From assembly GCA_903921945.1 (NCBI GenBank), contig CAIXSC010000427.1, forward strand, positions 1-16,629: 16,629 nt of DNA, read 5' to 3'. Position numbers and translations under genes: made by a program. Below the pieces are notes generated by a model. That model was not told the DNA's origin. It ran no database searches and was given only the letters and a program-made list of their open reading frames with translations. Positions within the stretch are counted from its first letter, which is position 1; each line of letters begins with the position of its first letter. This stretch comes from an uncultured Planctomycetaceae bacterium. GTDB lineage: Bacteria; Planctomycetota; Planctomycetia; Pirellulales; Pirellulaceae. Below, piece after piece: positions 7,434 through 15,031 of the stretch.

Positions 7434-9080
7434 ATGCTTCTCCATGTTGCGCATCAGCCAGCTTCCGGCCCATTCCATCGAACGCCGCCGCTTCACCTGC
7501 GCACGAAGCCTCACCTGCGCTCGAAGCTTGGCCTGCGCACGGAATCGTTCGACCGCGGCATGACTGGCACCTTACGCCGCGCCATCGCTCCAATCCTGAT
7601 CGCGGTCGGCATGCTAACTGTCGCGACCGCGTGGCCGACCGCTCGACTGCACGCCGCGGATGCCGCTCCAGCCGCCGTCGCCAACCAAGCGCTCCGTCGT
7701 TTGAACATGCCCAAAGACGCCGTGCCCGGCTTGGAACCGGAATCGCCCGGCCAGTCCGCCGCCGTGGTGGTGGATGACGTGCCGCTGATCCACACGGCGC
7801 AACTGCTTCCGATTCTCGATCCAACCGATCCGGCCCTGCCCGCAACCGTGATTCAGGGGGACACCGCCGCGCAAATCGCGCGCGTTTACGAACGGCTCGA
7901 CCAAGTCCTGCGCTCGGCCGGCTCATCTTCCGGGCACATTGTCAAATTGAATGTCTACGTCGCGAACGCGGCCGTCGCGGCGGCCGTTCGCGCGGATCTC
8001 TCCAAACGCTTTTCCTCCGCCCCGCCCGCTGTCTGCTGGGTGGAAACAACCTTGCCGCTCGCCGACGCTGTCTTCGCGGTCGACGCGGTCGCCGCAGCTC
8101 CGGCGAACTTGAACGCAAACTCGGGCGCAAACTCGGGCGCAAACTTGAACGCAAACTCGGGCGCAAAGGCGGGCGCGAACTTGGAAAATCGTCCGACGGG
8201 TAGTTCGGGCGCGCATGCGGCCGCGAGCAAGCCACTGAGTTCAGATGCGGATTCCGCCGCGGGTTCCCCAGCGAGCGTTCCGACGCCGTCCACCACGGGT
8301 GTCGCCGGCCTGGGTGTCGCCGGCCCGGGTGTCGCCGGCCCGGGTGTCGCCATCGTCAAGCATGCGGCGATAACGCCCGCCGGTCCGCGTGTTTATGTGG
8401 CGGGACAAGCCGAAAAGGGCGACTTGCGGACCGCGACACGCAAGACGCTCGAAAGCCTCGATGCCACCTTAAAATTCCTTCGCCTGGAGTGGGCCGACGT
8501 TGCCCAAGTGAAATCGTTTGTCACGCCGATGACGGCCGTCAGCGACGCCGAAGACGAGTCCCGGCGCTTCTTCGCCGGACGCAACGTCCCCGTCCCGCCG
8601 CTCGTTTGGGTGCAATGGCAGTCGGGACTGCCCATTGAAATTGAACTGGTCGCGGCCGCTGGCCGAAGCCAACCCAATGCGGCCAAAGCTAGCCGCCCGC
8701 CTGACGTCGAATTCCTCACGCCCCCCGGGATGACAACGCCAACGATCTACTCGCGAGTGACCCGCACTCCAGCCGGTCCCACAATCTTCGTCAGCGGCCT
8801 GTACGGATCGCCTCAGTCATCGGGTGGCGACCAAGTCGAGCGGATTTTCGGGCAGCTTAAGGCGGTGCTCGCCGCGGCGGACAGCGATTTCGAACAGCTC
8901 GCCAAAGCGACGTACTATGTGTCGGACAACGACGCGAGCGCCAAACTGAACGAGCTTCGCCCGCGATACTACAATCCCCGGCGACCGCCCGCCGCCTCGA
9001 AAGCGCAAGTCGCGGGCGTCGCCTTGCCCGGCGCGACGATCACGCTCGATATGATCGCTGTTCCGCGAGCCAAACGGTAA
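7434..9080 (+). CDS. Exported protein with three degenerate RidA/YjgF-like domains
   Basis: 548 residues. Three segments have the RidA (YjgF/YER057c/UK114) pattern: about 110-222, 305-410 and 426-545. Signatures include 'RVYVAGQAEKGDLRTATRKTLESLDATL' split over domain 2 and 'TIFVSGLYGSP' with 'LKAVLAAADSDFEQLAKATYYVSD' in domain 3. The arginine that canonical RidA uses for imine hydrolysis (after VPARS-type motifs) is absent in each, where APPAVCWVE, VPPLVWVQW and PPAASKAQV are seen, so enamine/imine deaminase activity is doubtful. A signal sequence follows Met43 (RRAIAPILIAVGMLTVATAW, then LHAADA). ATG 7434 has AAGGA 6 bases upstream; ATG 7560 starts directly at the signal but lacks a good ribosome site. 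I keep 7434 and flag the doubt. Linkers carry 12-, 15- and 18-base repeats. It lies 63 bases after panB. Confidence 0.82.
   Translation: MLLHVAHQPASGPFHRTPPLHLRTKPHLRSKLGLRTESFDRGMTGTLRRAIAPILIAVGMLTVATAWPTARLHAADAAPAAVANQALRRLNMPKDAVPGLEPESPGQSAAVVVDDVPLIHTAQLLPILDPTDPALPATVIQGDTAAQIARVYERLDQVLRSAGSSSGHIVKLNVYVANAAVAAAVRADLSKRFSSAPPAVCWVETTLPLADAVFAVDAVAAAPANLNANSGANSGANLNANSGAKAGANLENRPTGSSGAHAAASKPLSSDADSAAGSPASVPTPSTTGVAGLGVAGPGVAGPGVAIVKHAAITPAGPRVYVAGQAEKGDLRTATRKTLESLDATLKFLRLEWADVAQVKSFVTPMTAVSDAEDESRRFFAGRNVPVPPLVWVQWQSGLPIEIELVAAAGRSQPNAAKASRPPDVEFLTPPGMTTPTIYSRVTRTPAGPTIFVSGLYGSPQSSGGDQVERIFGQLKAVLAAADSDFEQLAKATYYVSDNDASAKLNELRPRYYNPRRPPAASKAQVAGVALPGATITLDMIAVPRAKR
7494..7547 (+). 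repeat. Three 18-bp tandem units before the signal peptide
   Basis: CACCTGCGCACGAAGCCT and two close variants stand head-to-tail. In the gene frame they read HLRTKP, HLRSKL and GLRTES. The tract lies between the ATG with the good ribosome site (7434) and the ATG at the signal peptide (7560). The multiple-of-three period fits translation from 7434 but does not prove it. Confidence 0.75.
8103..8186 (+). repeat. Seven 12-bp tandem units in the RidA-like gene
   Basis: Units such as GCAAACTCGGGC (three exact copies) and GCAAACTTGAAC follow each other without gaps and encode ANLN, ANSG, ANSG, ANLN, ANSG, AKAG, ANLE. They form an Asn/Gly/Ser-rich linker between RidA-like domains 1 and 2. Confidence 0.93.
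8298..8342 (+). repeat. Three 15-bp tandem units in the RidA-like gene
   Basis: GGTGTCGCCGGCCTG followed by two copies of GGTGTCGCCGGCCCG, and then a broken fourth copy, encode GVAGL, GVAGP, GVAGP, GVAIV immediately before RidA-like domain 2. Confidence 0.92.
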
Positions 9081-9112
9081 GGCTCGCGATTGAATCCCGC
9101 GGAGTCATCCCC

Positions 9113-9769
9113 ATGCAACCCGGTCCTCGCTCCGACAATGCTGGTGAGCCGCCATCGCCGGCCGCCCATCCGGAGAACTCGGCGGCCTCGCAAGCGTCCG
9201 ACGACGCGGCCCGGCAAGCGGCGTTCGCGGAATGGATGCCGCCGCAGACAGTGACCGACGTCGATCGCGGAGATTCGAATCCGGTGGCGGTTCGGTCGGT
9301 GCGCGGCGTGCTCCAAGAAGCGGACGGCCGCACCGCCGGCGCGGCCGGCCGCCTACTCGTGGAACGCTCGGCAACTGGGGTGGAAGACCGAGCGGGCAAC
9401 CGATTCGGCGCTGGAGCGGGCGACGACGGCGAAGCGCCCCAGGTCCGGCACGTTCAATTCCAGTACCGCTACGAGTTCCGTCCCAGCACGTGGCTGGGAC
9501 GGTTCCTTGGAGCGACCTTCGCGCTAGTGGCCGGGGCCACGATGTTAGCGCTGTTCGCGTTTTCCTTTGCGTTCTTTTTCCTCCCGCTCTTCGCGCTCGC
9601 GTTCCTCTTCCTCTTCTTCCTCTTCATCTTCCAACGGCGAGGCGAACACAAAGGAGGCTCGGACCGGAGCGGGCATGGGCGAGTTCGGCCCGCGGACACT
9701 CCGCCAGACAACCTCGTTGAGCAACAAGTCGTCCGCGGCGTCCTCCTTCGAAAAATCGAACGTCGCTGA
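9113..9769 (+). CDS. Predicted small membrane protein; function unknown
   Basis: 218 residues; no family recognised. The ATG has GGAG 8 bases upstream and comes 32 bases after the RidA-like stop, so it is probably the third gene of the panB operon. The N-terminal 110 residues are hydrophilic and probably disordered (Ala/Asp/Pro/Gly-rich). Residues about 113-123 (HVQFQYRYEFR) look like a short beta or amphipathic segment. Residues 127-174 are one very hydrophobic stretch rich in Phe and Leu, long enough for a two-helix membrane hairpin. The last 45 residues are basic. The final 225 bases lie antisense to the end of the phosphoesterase gene; the Phe/Leu run is the complement of that gene's Glu/Lys/Arg run. 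The real protein could end earlier or be less conserved in this part. Confidence 0.62.
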   Translation: MQPGPRSDNAGEPPSPAAHPENSAASQASDDAARQAAFAEWMPPQTVTDVDRGDSNPVAVRSVRGVLQEADGRTAGAAGRLLVERSATGVEDRAGNRFGAGAGDDGEAPQVRHVQFQYRYEFRPSTWLGRFLGATFALVAGATMLALFAFSFAFFFLPLFALAFLFLFFLFIFQRRGEHKGGSDRSGHGRVRPADTPPDNLVEQQVVRGVLLRKIERR

Positions 9770-12607
9770 CAGTTTCGCGCCCCAGGCGTCCGGCCGATTG
9801 CGGGCGGTCAAATCAACACCCGCAGGCCGATTCCGGTACGGGGTGGTGTCGAGCTTCGCGTGGAACGAGCCGTACATCGGCAAGGCGGCGGCGTCGAATT
9901 GCGTCATGGGCTGCAGTCCTAAGATCAACTCCATCGTTCGCAACATGCTGGCTGTCGAATACATGTTCGAATCGACGTATCCGCGGCGGGCGTACGGGCT
10001 GATCACCAAGGCGACCGTCCGATGCGCATCGACGTGGTCGGAACCGTTCTGAGCGTCGTCCTCAATGACGAAAATCGCCGTGTCCTTCCAGAACTTGCTC
10101 GTGCTGACCGCCTCGACAATCCGGCCCAGCGCCAGATCGTTGTCCGCGACCATGGCGGTCGGCGTCGGCTTCCCGGCCGCCGTTCCCGAGGTGTGATCGT
10201 TAGGGAGCCGCAGGATTTGCAGTCGCGGCATATCGCCTTCGCGTTCGAATCGCCGCAATTCCTCGATAAAGCGATCCGCGCGCTTCACGTCGGGATAGTC
10301 GAGATCGTAGCCATGGAATTCGGGGTCGAAATGGCCCTCCAGCGCCTCGACCTTCGCCTTCCGTTGCTTCTCCGTCTTGGACGGTTCGCTGACAAACTCG
10401 CCGTAGCTGCGGTAGGTCACCTTCGCCTCGCGGCACCGATCCCAGATGTAGCCGCTCGAAGGGCGCGCGATGGGAAACGCCCCTTCCGCCGGGTATCGCA
10501 GCTTGCCTTCGCGGCTCCCGCGGTACAGCAGGGGCCACGTCTTTTCGACGAAATCGGTCGCGTACGCCGCCATGCTCCATTCGTGCCCATCGGCGCTGAC
10601 CTCGCTCTCCACGTAGAAGTTGTCCAGGAGCACGAATTCGCGAGCCAACGCGTGATGGTTGGGCGTCACCTTCTCGGGAAAAATGCAGAGCGTTGGATCG
10701 CCATTGCCCTGCGGCATGTCACCGAACACCTGATCGTAGGTGCGGTTTTCCTTGATGATGTACAGGCAATGCTTGATCGGGCTGGGATCGCCCACCTTGG
10801 CCGGCACTGGATGATTGGGATCGGAACGCTCGGCGACCGGCCGTTTGTCTTCGCGGAGCGGACTGCACGCGAAGGCGGTTCGCGTCAGCTTCGCCATTTC
10901 CGCCGGCGACGGCGTGTCGATCACGCTTAAAGTGCCGCGATACAGCCCCCCAATGTATTCGACCACCGTGCGAGGCGGCTCGGCGCCCGGTCGCGGCCCC
11001 TGACGATTCGCCTTCGGCAACAATCCCTTTCCGCTTGCCACATAGATCTTGTCCCCCTTCGCGTTGAAACGCACGGAAGTGGGATACCAACCGACCGGAA
11101 TGAACCCCAGCGACCGGCTTCGACCCCGCTCGGAGACATCGATTACGGCCACATTGTTGTTGTCGGCGTTAGCGACCAAGAGCACTTTGCCATCCGGCGA
11201 GAGCGCAAGGCTGTTCGGCGTGTTGCCGTTGTCCGCCTGCGCGTACAAGGCGGCCCGAATCACCTCCAGGGTTTTCCCGGTCGCGGTATCGATCACATGC
11301 ACAGCCGTCGAATTCGCGCAGGCGACATATAGCAATCCGCCGTCCGCCGACTGGACCATTTCCGTGGGGTGCGAGTCCACCGACCAAGTCGCGACCGACG
11401 CGCCCTTCTCCAGATCAACGACCGCCACCGCGCTATGCCCCCACAGGCTGACGAATAACCGCTTGCCGTCGCGCGCTGGAAGCGGCGAGTGTGGATAGCC
11501 GTCCTCTTGAAGCCGCACTTGGCGGCTCCCCGCCGACTGGCCAGCCGCACTGCCAGCCGCACTGCCAGCCGCACTGCCAGCCGCACTGGCAGCCGCACTG
11601 CCAGCCGCATTCACAGCCGGGTTTCCGGCAGGATTCGCGGCCGGATTCGCGGCAATATTCGCGACGGACAGAATCTCAACGGTGTGGCCCCAAGGACAAG
11701 CCACGTACAGCGTGCCCCCATCGGCGCTGGTCGCCAGTCCGGCGGGAACGCGTTTTTCCTTAGGCTCGGCGATTTTCAATTCGCGCCGGTCGGACAAGTA
11801 GCCGCCGGCGTAAGCGAACCGATGCACGATCTCCTGCCCCGCTCCGCTGGCGTAGAGCGTCTTGCCGTCGGGACTGAATGTCACGCCGACAAACGTTTCG
11901 CTGATCGCGACGCGACTGACAATCGTGAACTTCGCGAGGTCGACGATCACGATTTCGTGTTCACCGTAGCCGGCATGCAGGACGGCCGCCACGTTTTCCG
12001 CGGGATGGAGCGCGATGGCGACGGGAAAATCGCCGAGCGCCAGATGCTTTCCGGCAGGCTGCAACGACCACTGGTTAGGCAACAGCGTCACTCCGCCAGG
12101 TTGCACGCCCGGGAGCCGCAGCGCAGCTCGTTCCTTCCCTTTCGCTTCCGCACCGGGACCGGCAGGCGCCACGGTGTCCACCGCGACGGGACGATCGGAC
12201 TTCTCTTGCGCGTTCGCAACGCCGACCATCAGTCCTGTCGCCGACACGCCTCCCATGGCCGCGCACAGCGCCGTGCAAACCACCGTTCGCACTGCCCCTG
12301 CCAGTGTTCCCGACAGTGTTCCCGACAGTGTTCGAGACAGCCTTCCAGACAGCGTCCCGCCAATCGAGGCTAGGCGCAGGGAACGGCTAGCGGCGATGCC
12401 GCATTCGGTCGGATTCCATGTTCGGCGGGCAACCGTTTGTCCGCGTTCCGCGGCTGTTCGCATCGCTGGCCGATCCCCAAGTCCGGCGGCCATCCGCGAT
12501 TCGTCACGCCCCGCGGCGTCGACGTTGCCAGCCTCGTGGCGTTGCCCATTCCGTCGTCCACCCGCACCGCGCCAACAACCCTCGTGCCACCCTTCCTCGC
12601 GCCTCAT
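9545..12607 (-). CDS. Secreted YVTN beta-propeller / phosphoesterase-family protein
   Basis: 1,020 residues. The start ATG 12607 has GGGAGA about 7 bases upstream. A signal sequence lies unusually deep, about residues 105-133 (VRTVVCTALCAAMGG, cleavage near ANA|QE). Residues about 175-570 are a beta-propeller with repeated 'SPDGKTLYASG' and 'SPDGKVLLVANADNNNVAVID' strands. Residues about 611-925 are a phosphoesterase domain of the phospholipase C/acid phosphatase superfamily: KENRTYDQVFGD (619-630) with metal/nucleophile region, DGHEWS (673), PNDHTSG (802), and IEDDAQNGSDHVDAHR (848-863) with metal-binding Asp and His. The closing NEVVWRSVRG...SPMPAPV motif is typical of planctomycete members. 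The substrate is unknown; such proteins are thought to release phosphate from exported phosphoesters. The tail (992-1020) is nearly all Glu, Arg and Lys. Two 12-base repeat tracts interrupt it (residues 83-102 and 317-361). Confidence 0.92.
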   Translation of the reverse strand: MRREEGWHEGCWRGAGGRRNGQRHEAGNVDAAGRDESRMAAGLGDRPAMRTAAERGQTVARRTWNPTECGIAASRSLRLASIGGTLSGRLSRTLSGTLSGTLAGAVRTVVCTALCAAMGGVSATGLMVGVANAQEKSDRPVAVDTVAPAGPGAEAKGKERAALRLPGVQPGGVTLLPNQWSLQPAGKHLALGDFPVAIALHPAENVAAVLHAGYGEHEIVIVDLAKFTIVSRVAISETFVGVTFSPDGKTLYASGAGQEIVHRFAYAGGYLSDRRELKIAEPKEKRVPAGLATSADGGTLYVACPWGHTVEILSVANIAANPAANPAGNPAVNAAGSAAASAAGSAAGSAAGSAAGQSAGSRQVRLQEDGYPHSPLPARDGKRLFVSLWGHSAVAVVDLEKGASVATWSVDSHPTEMVQSADGGLLYVACANSTAVHVIDTATGKTLEVIRAALYAQADNGNTPNSLALSPDGKVLLVANADNNNVAVIDVSERGRSRSLGFIPVGWYPTSVRFNAKGDKIYVASGKGLLPKANRQGPRPGAEPPRTVVEYIGGLYRGTLSVIDTPSPAEMAKLTRTAFACSPLREDKRPVAERSDPNHPVPAKVGDPSPIKHCLYIIKENRTYDQVFGDMPQGNGDPTLCIFPEKVTPNHHALAREFVLLDNFYVESEVSADGHEWSMAAYATDFVEKTWPLLYRGSREGKLRYPAEGAFPIARPSSGYIWDRCREAKVTYRSYGEFVSEPSKTEKQRKAKVEALEGHFDPEFHGYDLDYPDVKRADRFIEELRRFEREGDMPRLQILRLPNDHTSGTAAGKPTPTAMVADNDLALGRIVEAVSTSKFWKDTAIFVIEDDAQNGSDHVDAHRTVALVISPYARRGYVDSNMYSTASMLRTMELILGLQPMTQFDAAALPMYGSFHAKLDTTPYRNRPAGVDLTARNRPDAWGAKLSATFDFSKEDAADDLLLNEVVWRSVRGPNSPMPAPVRASFVFASPLEDEEEEEEEEREREEREEKERKGKREQR
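11525..11659 (-). repeat. About eleven 12-bp units in a propeller loop
   Basis: Four exact copies of CCAGCCGCACTG start at 11541, followed by diverging copies up to about 11659. In the gene frame they give four-residue units NPAA, NPAG, NPAV, NAAG, SAAA, SAAG. The tract sits between two propeller strands (after EILSVA and before RQVRLQEDGYPHSP), so it probably forms a surface loop. Confidence 0.93.
12302..12361 (-). repeat. Five 12-bp units in the pre-signal region
   Basis: CAGTGTTCCCGA twice, then CAGTGTTCGAGA, CAGCCTTCCAGA and CAGCGTCCCGCC. They encode repeated TLSG/RLSR units at residues 83-102, just before the hydrophobic core of the signal sequence. Preservation of frame and chemistry suggests that this region is translated. 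Confidence 0.9.
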
Positions 12608-13033
12608 GTAACGTCTCCCTCAGGTTTCGCAGCCAGTCCCCGCCGCGACACGCGGCGACTCCGACAACAGAGCATCGCACGGTGTGGATCGTGCCAGGAC
12701 CAAGATGAAGCGTGTGTTGTCAGTTGGCGGCCCCGAGTTGTCAATCTGAGCAGCGGAGGCGCCAGCTTCGAACAGGTCTCCCGGACCTCGGTAGTGAGAG
12801 CGATGGAAGTGCGACTGGACGATCCATCAGGCGTCGGCGCCCAGTTCAACGCAGCTGGGAAATCGGAGCCCAGTTACAACACGCATTTTTTCCAAAACGT
12901 AGTAGCACACCAGCACGATATTTGTACAATGCCGCGCAGTCGCTACTTCTTGAGCCGGTTCCGGCTTGTCAGCGATCATTTACGTCACACGCCCAGCTTA
13001 TCCAAGCTATCAGGTTCGTCTAAAGGGTGCCCT
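12608..13033. other. Divergent intergenic region, phosphoesterase / Hint protein
   Basis: 426 bases between divergent starts. It contains the two ribosome sites, a perfect hairpin at 12641-12657, and an isolated TACAAT (12925-12930) that could be a -10 box for the Hint gene but has no matching -35 box. Local base composition drops to a more AT-rich stretch around 12870-13010, as expected for promoters. The plus frame is open right through but its residues look non-coding. Confidence 0.5.
12641..12657. promoter_or_regulatory. Perfect 7-bp hairpin in the phosphoesterase leader
   Basis: CGCCGCG-ACA-CGCGGCG is a perfect inverted repeat with a 3-base loop, 34 bases upstream of the phosphoesterase start. 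In the minus-strand transcript it would form a very stable GC hairpin in the 5' leader; as DNA it could be a protein-binding dyad. No T run follows, so it is not a terminator. Confidence 0.45.
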
Positions 13034-15031
13034 ATGCCGCGTTGTTTTGCGGTTTCCGGTGTCTTCGTGGCTGCTGTTGCCACGATTGGATTGGCGGCAT
13101 CGCCAACTCAGACGCCCCGTGCGGTGCACGATGCCTTGCCGTGCGGCACTGCTGGCGATGCCGTGGCCAGACGCGAGCTGTTCCAGTCAGTCGTGTCCTC
13201 GCAACCAGACCTGATTGTGGCACGTGGTCACCTGGGCCAAGTACGGCGAGGCAAGGAATGGGTTGATTTCGAGAGACTGGTTCAGTTGCCCGAGGAAATC
13301 GAGCGGCGAACGGAATACGAATCGGCCCGCCAAGCCGCCCCCGACAATCTCGAGGGGCAACTTGAACTGGCGAATTGGTGCCGTCAACGCGGACTCAACG
13401 AACAGGAGCGTGTTCACCTGAATCGCGTGCTCGAATTCGACTCCGAACACGCTGCCGCTCGCAATCGCCTCGGATTCTTTCGGCGTAACAGCGAATGGGT
13501 GAGCGGGTCGGAGCAGCGTTTCGCCGAGGCTCGCTATCGCGATCAAGTGGCGAAGCTGCGAAAGTGGCGTCCGCAGGTTCACGCGATCGTCGCCGGCCTC
13601 ATTCACAAGCACAAGGCTTCGCCGGTGGACGCCCGGGAGCGGGAGAAATACCTCGGTAAGCTGGCCGCCATTACCGACCCCGCAGCCCTAGCGGCGTTCG
13701 AGTTGGAATTGGCAGCTTATCTGGCCACACTCGGCAGCCAACCCGGTTCGCCCGACCATCGCATCGAATTCGTGATCTTGCCGCTTGTCCGCGCTATCGG
13801 CCGCATCCCGCAGCCGGAAGCCGCCCAAGTCCTGGCACGACTGGCCACGGAACTCGCGCTCACTGTTCCCATCGAGCTTCCAGAGACGTTCGTCATGGAA
13901 ACCTTTGGACCTCGGTATCCATCCGCCGAGGAACTGTCCCGGGTTTCGTCCATCACGCGACGCCTACCGCGTGAACTTTCCGCCGCTTACAGCGAAATCA
14001 TCGAACAACTGAGACGCCACCCTCGGGACTCGTTCGTGCCGCTGCTGCTATCCGGCCTTTCATCACCTGTCCAAGGAGAGTTTTTGGCGTATCGACAGCA
14101 CGATGGCGACATGGTGGTCCGGTTGTTCTACCAGCGGGAAACCGAGAGCCGGCGGGAAACCCAGGAGAATCGCACGCTTCTCAATTCCATGGGCTCCGAC
14201 ATGTCTGGAATGGCGCGGTCCATTTCTCTGTCAGGTGAAAGGGCGAACCTGCAACTGGAATCGGCGCATCAGCAGTTACAGCAGGTCAACCAAGTGGTGC
14301 TGCAGCGAAATGTCCGCGTGACCGATGTCTTGCGAGCAGTCACGGACGAGCCACTTTCCACCATGCCACAGAGTTGGTGGGATTGGTGGAACGCGGAGAA
14401 TGAAGTGTTTGTCGACAAGGAAAAGCCGCTTGTCTCGAAAGTCCACAAACAATCCATCGCCGTGATCGCTCCGCCTCCACCGCCACCTCCACGGCCTACC
14501 TACTCGCTGCCCACTGGCGGACCGGGGATGGAACTGGCGTCGGTCGAAACCGTCGGTGTCGACTGCTTGGCCGCGGGCACTCCGATTTGGACCACTCGTG
14601 GGTACACGCCGATCGAGAAGATCATCCCCGGAGACCTCGTGTTGGCCCAGCATCCAGAGTCTGGCGAACTGGCGTACAAGCCCGTCTTGAAAACAACCAC
14701 GCGGCCACCCGGGCCCATTGTGGTGATCCGAGCCGGCGGCGAGACGTTTCGAACCAGCGGTGGCCATCCCTTCTGGGTCGTCGGCGAAGGCTGGGTTCGC
14801 GCTCGCCGACTGAAGGCCGGCCGCGAGTTCCACACCGTCGGTGGCGCCTCCATGACCACCATCGAACACGTCGAGATCTCCCGCGACTCGGAGCCGACTT
14901 ACAACTTGGTCGTGGCCGACTTCCATTCGTACTTCGTGGGCGCGACCAAAGTACTCAGCCATGACAACACAGTGCGCGCCCCGACCGGCATGACGCTGCC
15001 CGGTGTGGCGAAGACCGTTCGCTCCCGCTAA
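13034..15031 (+). CDS. Secreted Hint-domain (intein-like, pretoxin-HINT type) protein
   Basis: 665 residues from ATG 13034, which has AAAGGG with a 6-base spacer and is followed by a signal peptide (MPRCFAVSGVFVAAVATIGL, cleavage about residue 23). Residues about 45-345 are helical with one TPR-like unit (ANWCRQRGLNEQERVHLNRVLEFD, 113-136, quoted here in overview). SWWDWWN (447-453) is typical of planctomycete relatives. A run of seven Pro (480-486 region) links to the Hint domain, 511-645: nucleophile Cys511 in VDCLAAGTPIW, block-B TxxH as T574-S-G-G-H578, YNLVVADFHSYFVG, and C-terminal HDN (643-645) followed by Thr646. In Hint families Cys attacks the upstream bond and Asn cyclises to cut the downstream bond. 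Only 20 basic residues follow Asn645, and no toxin domain is present. The target of processing is unknown. Confidence 0.9.
   Translation: MPRCFAVSGVFVAAVATIGLAASPTQTPRAVHDALPCGTAGDAVARRELFQSVVSSQPDLIVARGHLGQVRRGKEWVDFERLVQLPEEIERRTEYESARQAAPDNLEGQLELANWCRQRGLNEQERVHLNRVLEFDSEHAAARNRLGFFRRNSEWVSGSEQRFAEARYRDQVAKLRKWRPQVHAIVAGLIHKHKASPVDAREREKYLGKLAAITDPAALAAFELELAAYLATLGSQPGSPDHRIEFVILPLVRAIGRIPQPEAAQVLARLATELALTVPIELPETFVMETFGPRYPSAEELSRVSSITRRLPRELSAAYSEIIEQLRRHPRDSFVPLLLSGLSSPVQGEFLAYRQHDGDMVVRLFYQRETESRRETQENRTLLNSMGSDMSGMARSISLSGERANLQLESAHQQLQQVNQVVLQRNVRVTDVLRAVTDEPLSTMPQSWWDWWNAENEVFVDKEKPLVSKVHKQSIAVIAPPPPPPPRPTYSLPTGGPGMELASVETVGVDCLAAGTPIWTTRGYTPIEKIIPGDLVLAQHPESGELAYKPVLKTTTRPPGPIVVIRAGGETFRTSGGHPFWVVGEGWVRARRLKAGREFHTVGGASMTTIEHVEISRDSEPTYNLVVADFHSYFVGATKVLSHDNTVRAPTGMTLPGVAKTVRSR

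Noticed and set aside
12437..13033. Extension of the Hint gene upstream to 12437
   Set aside because: The frame is open but partly antisense to the phosphoesterase start. ATG 13034 has a strong ribosome site and begins a signal peptide, so the upstream part is taken as non-coding.
13034..15031. Reading the Hint gene as a toxin/immunity locus
   Set aside because: No toxin domain follows the Hint domain and the next gene is an SMC-like ATPase, not a small immunity protein.
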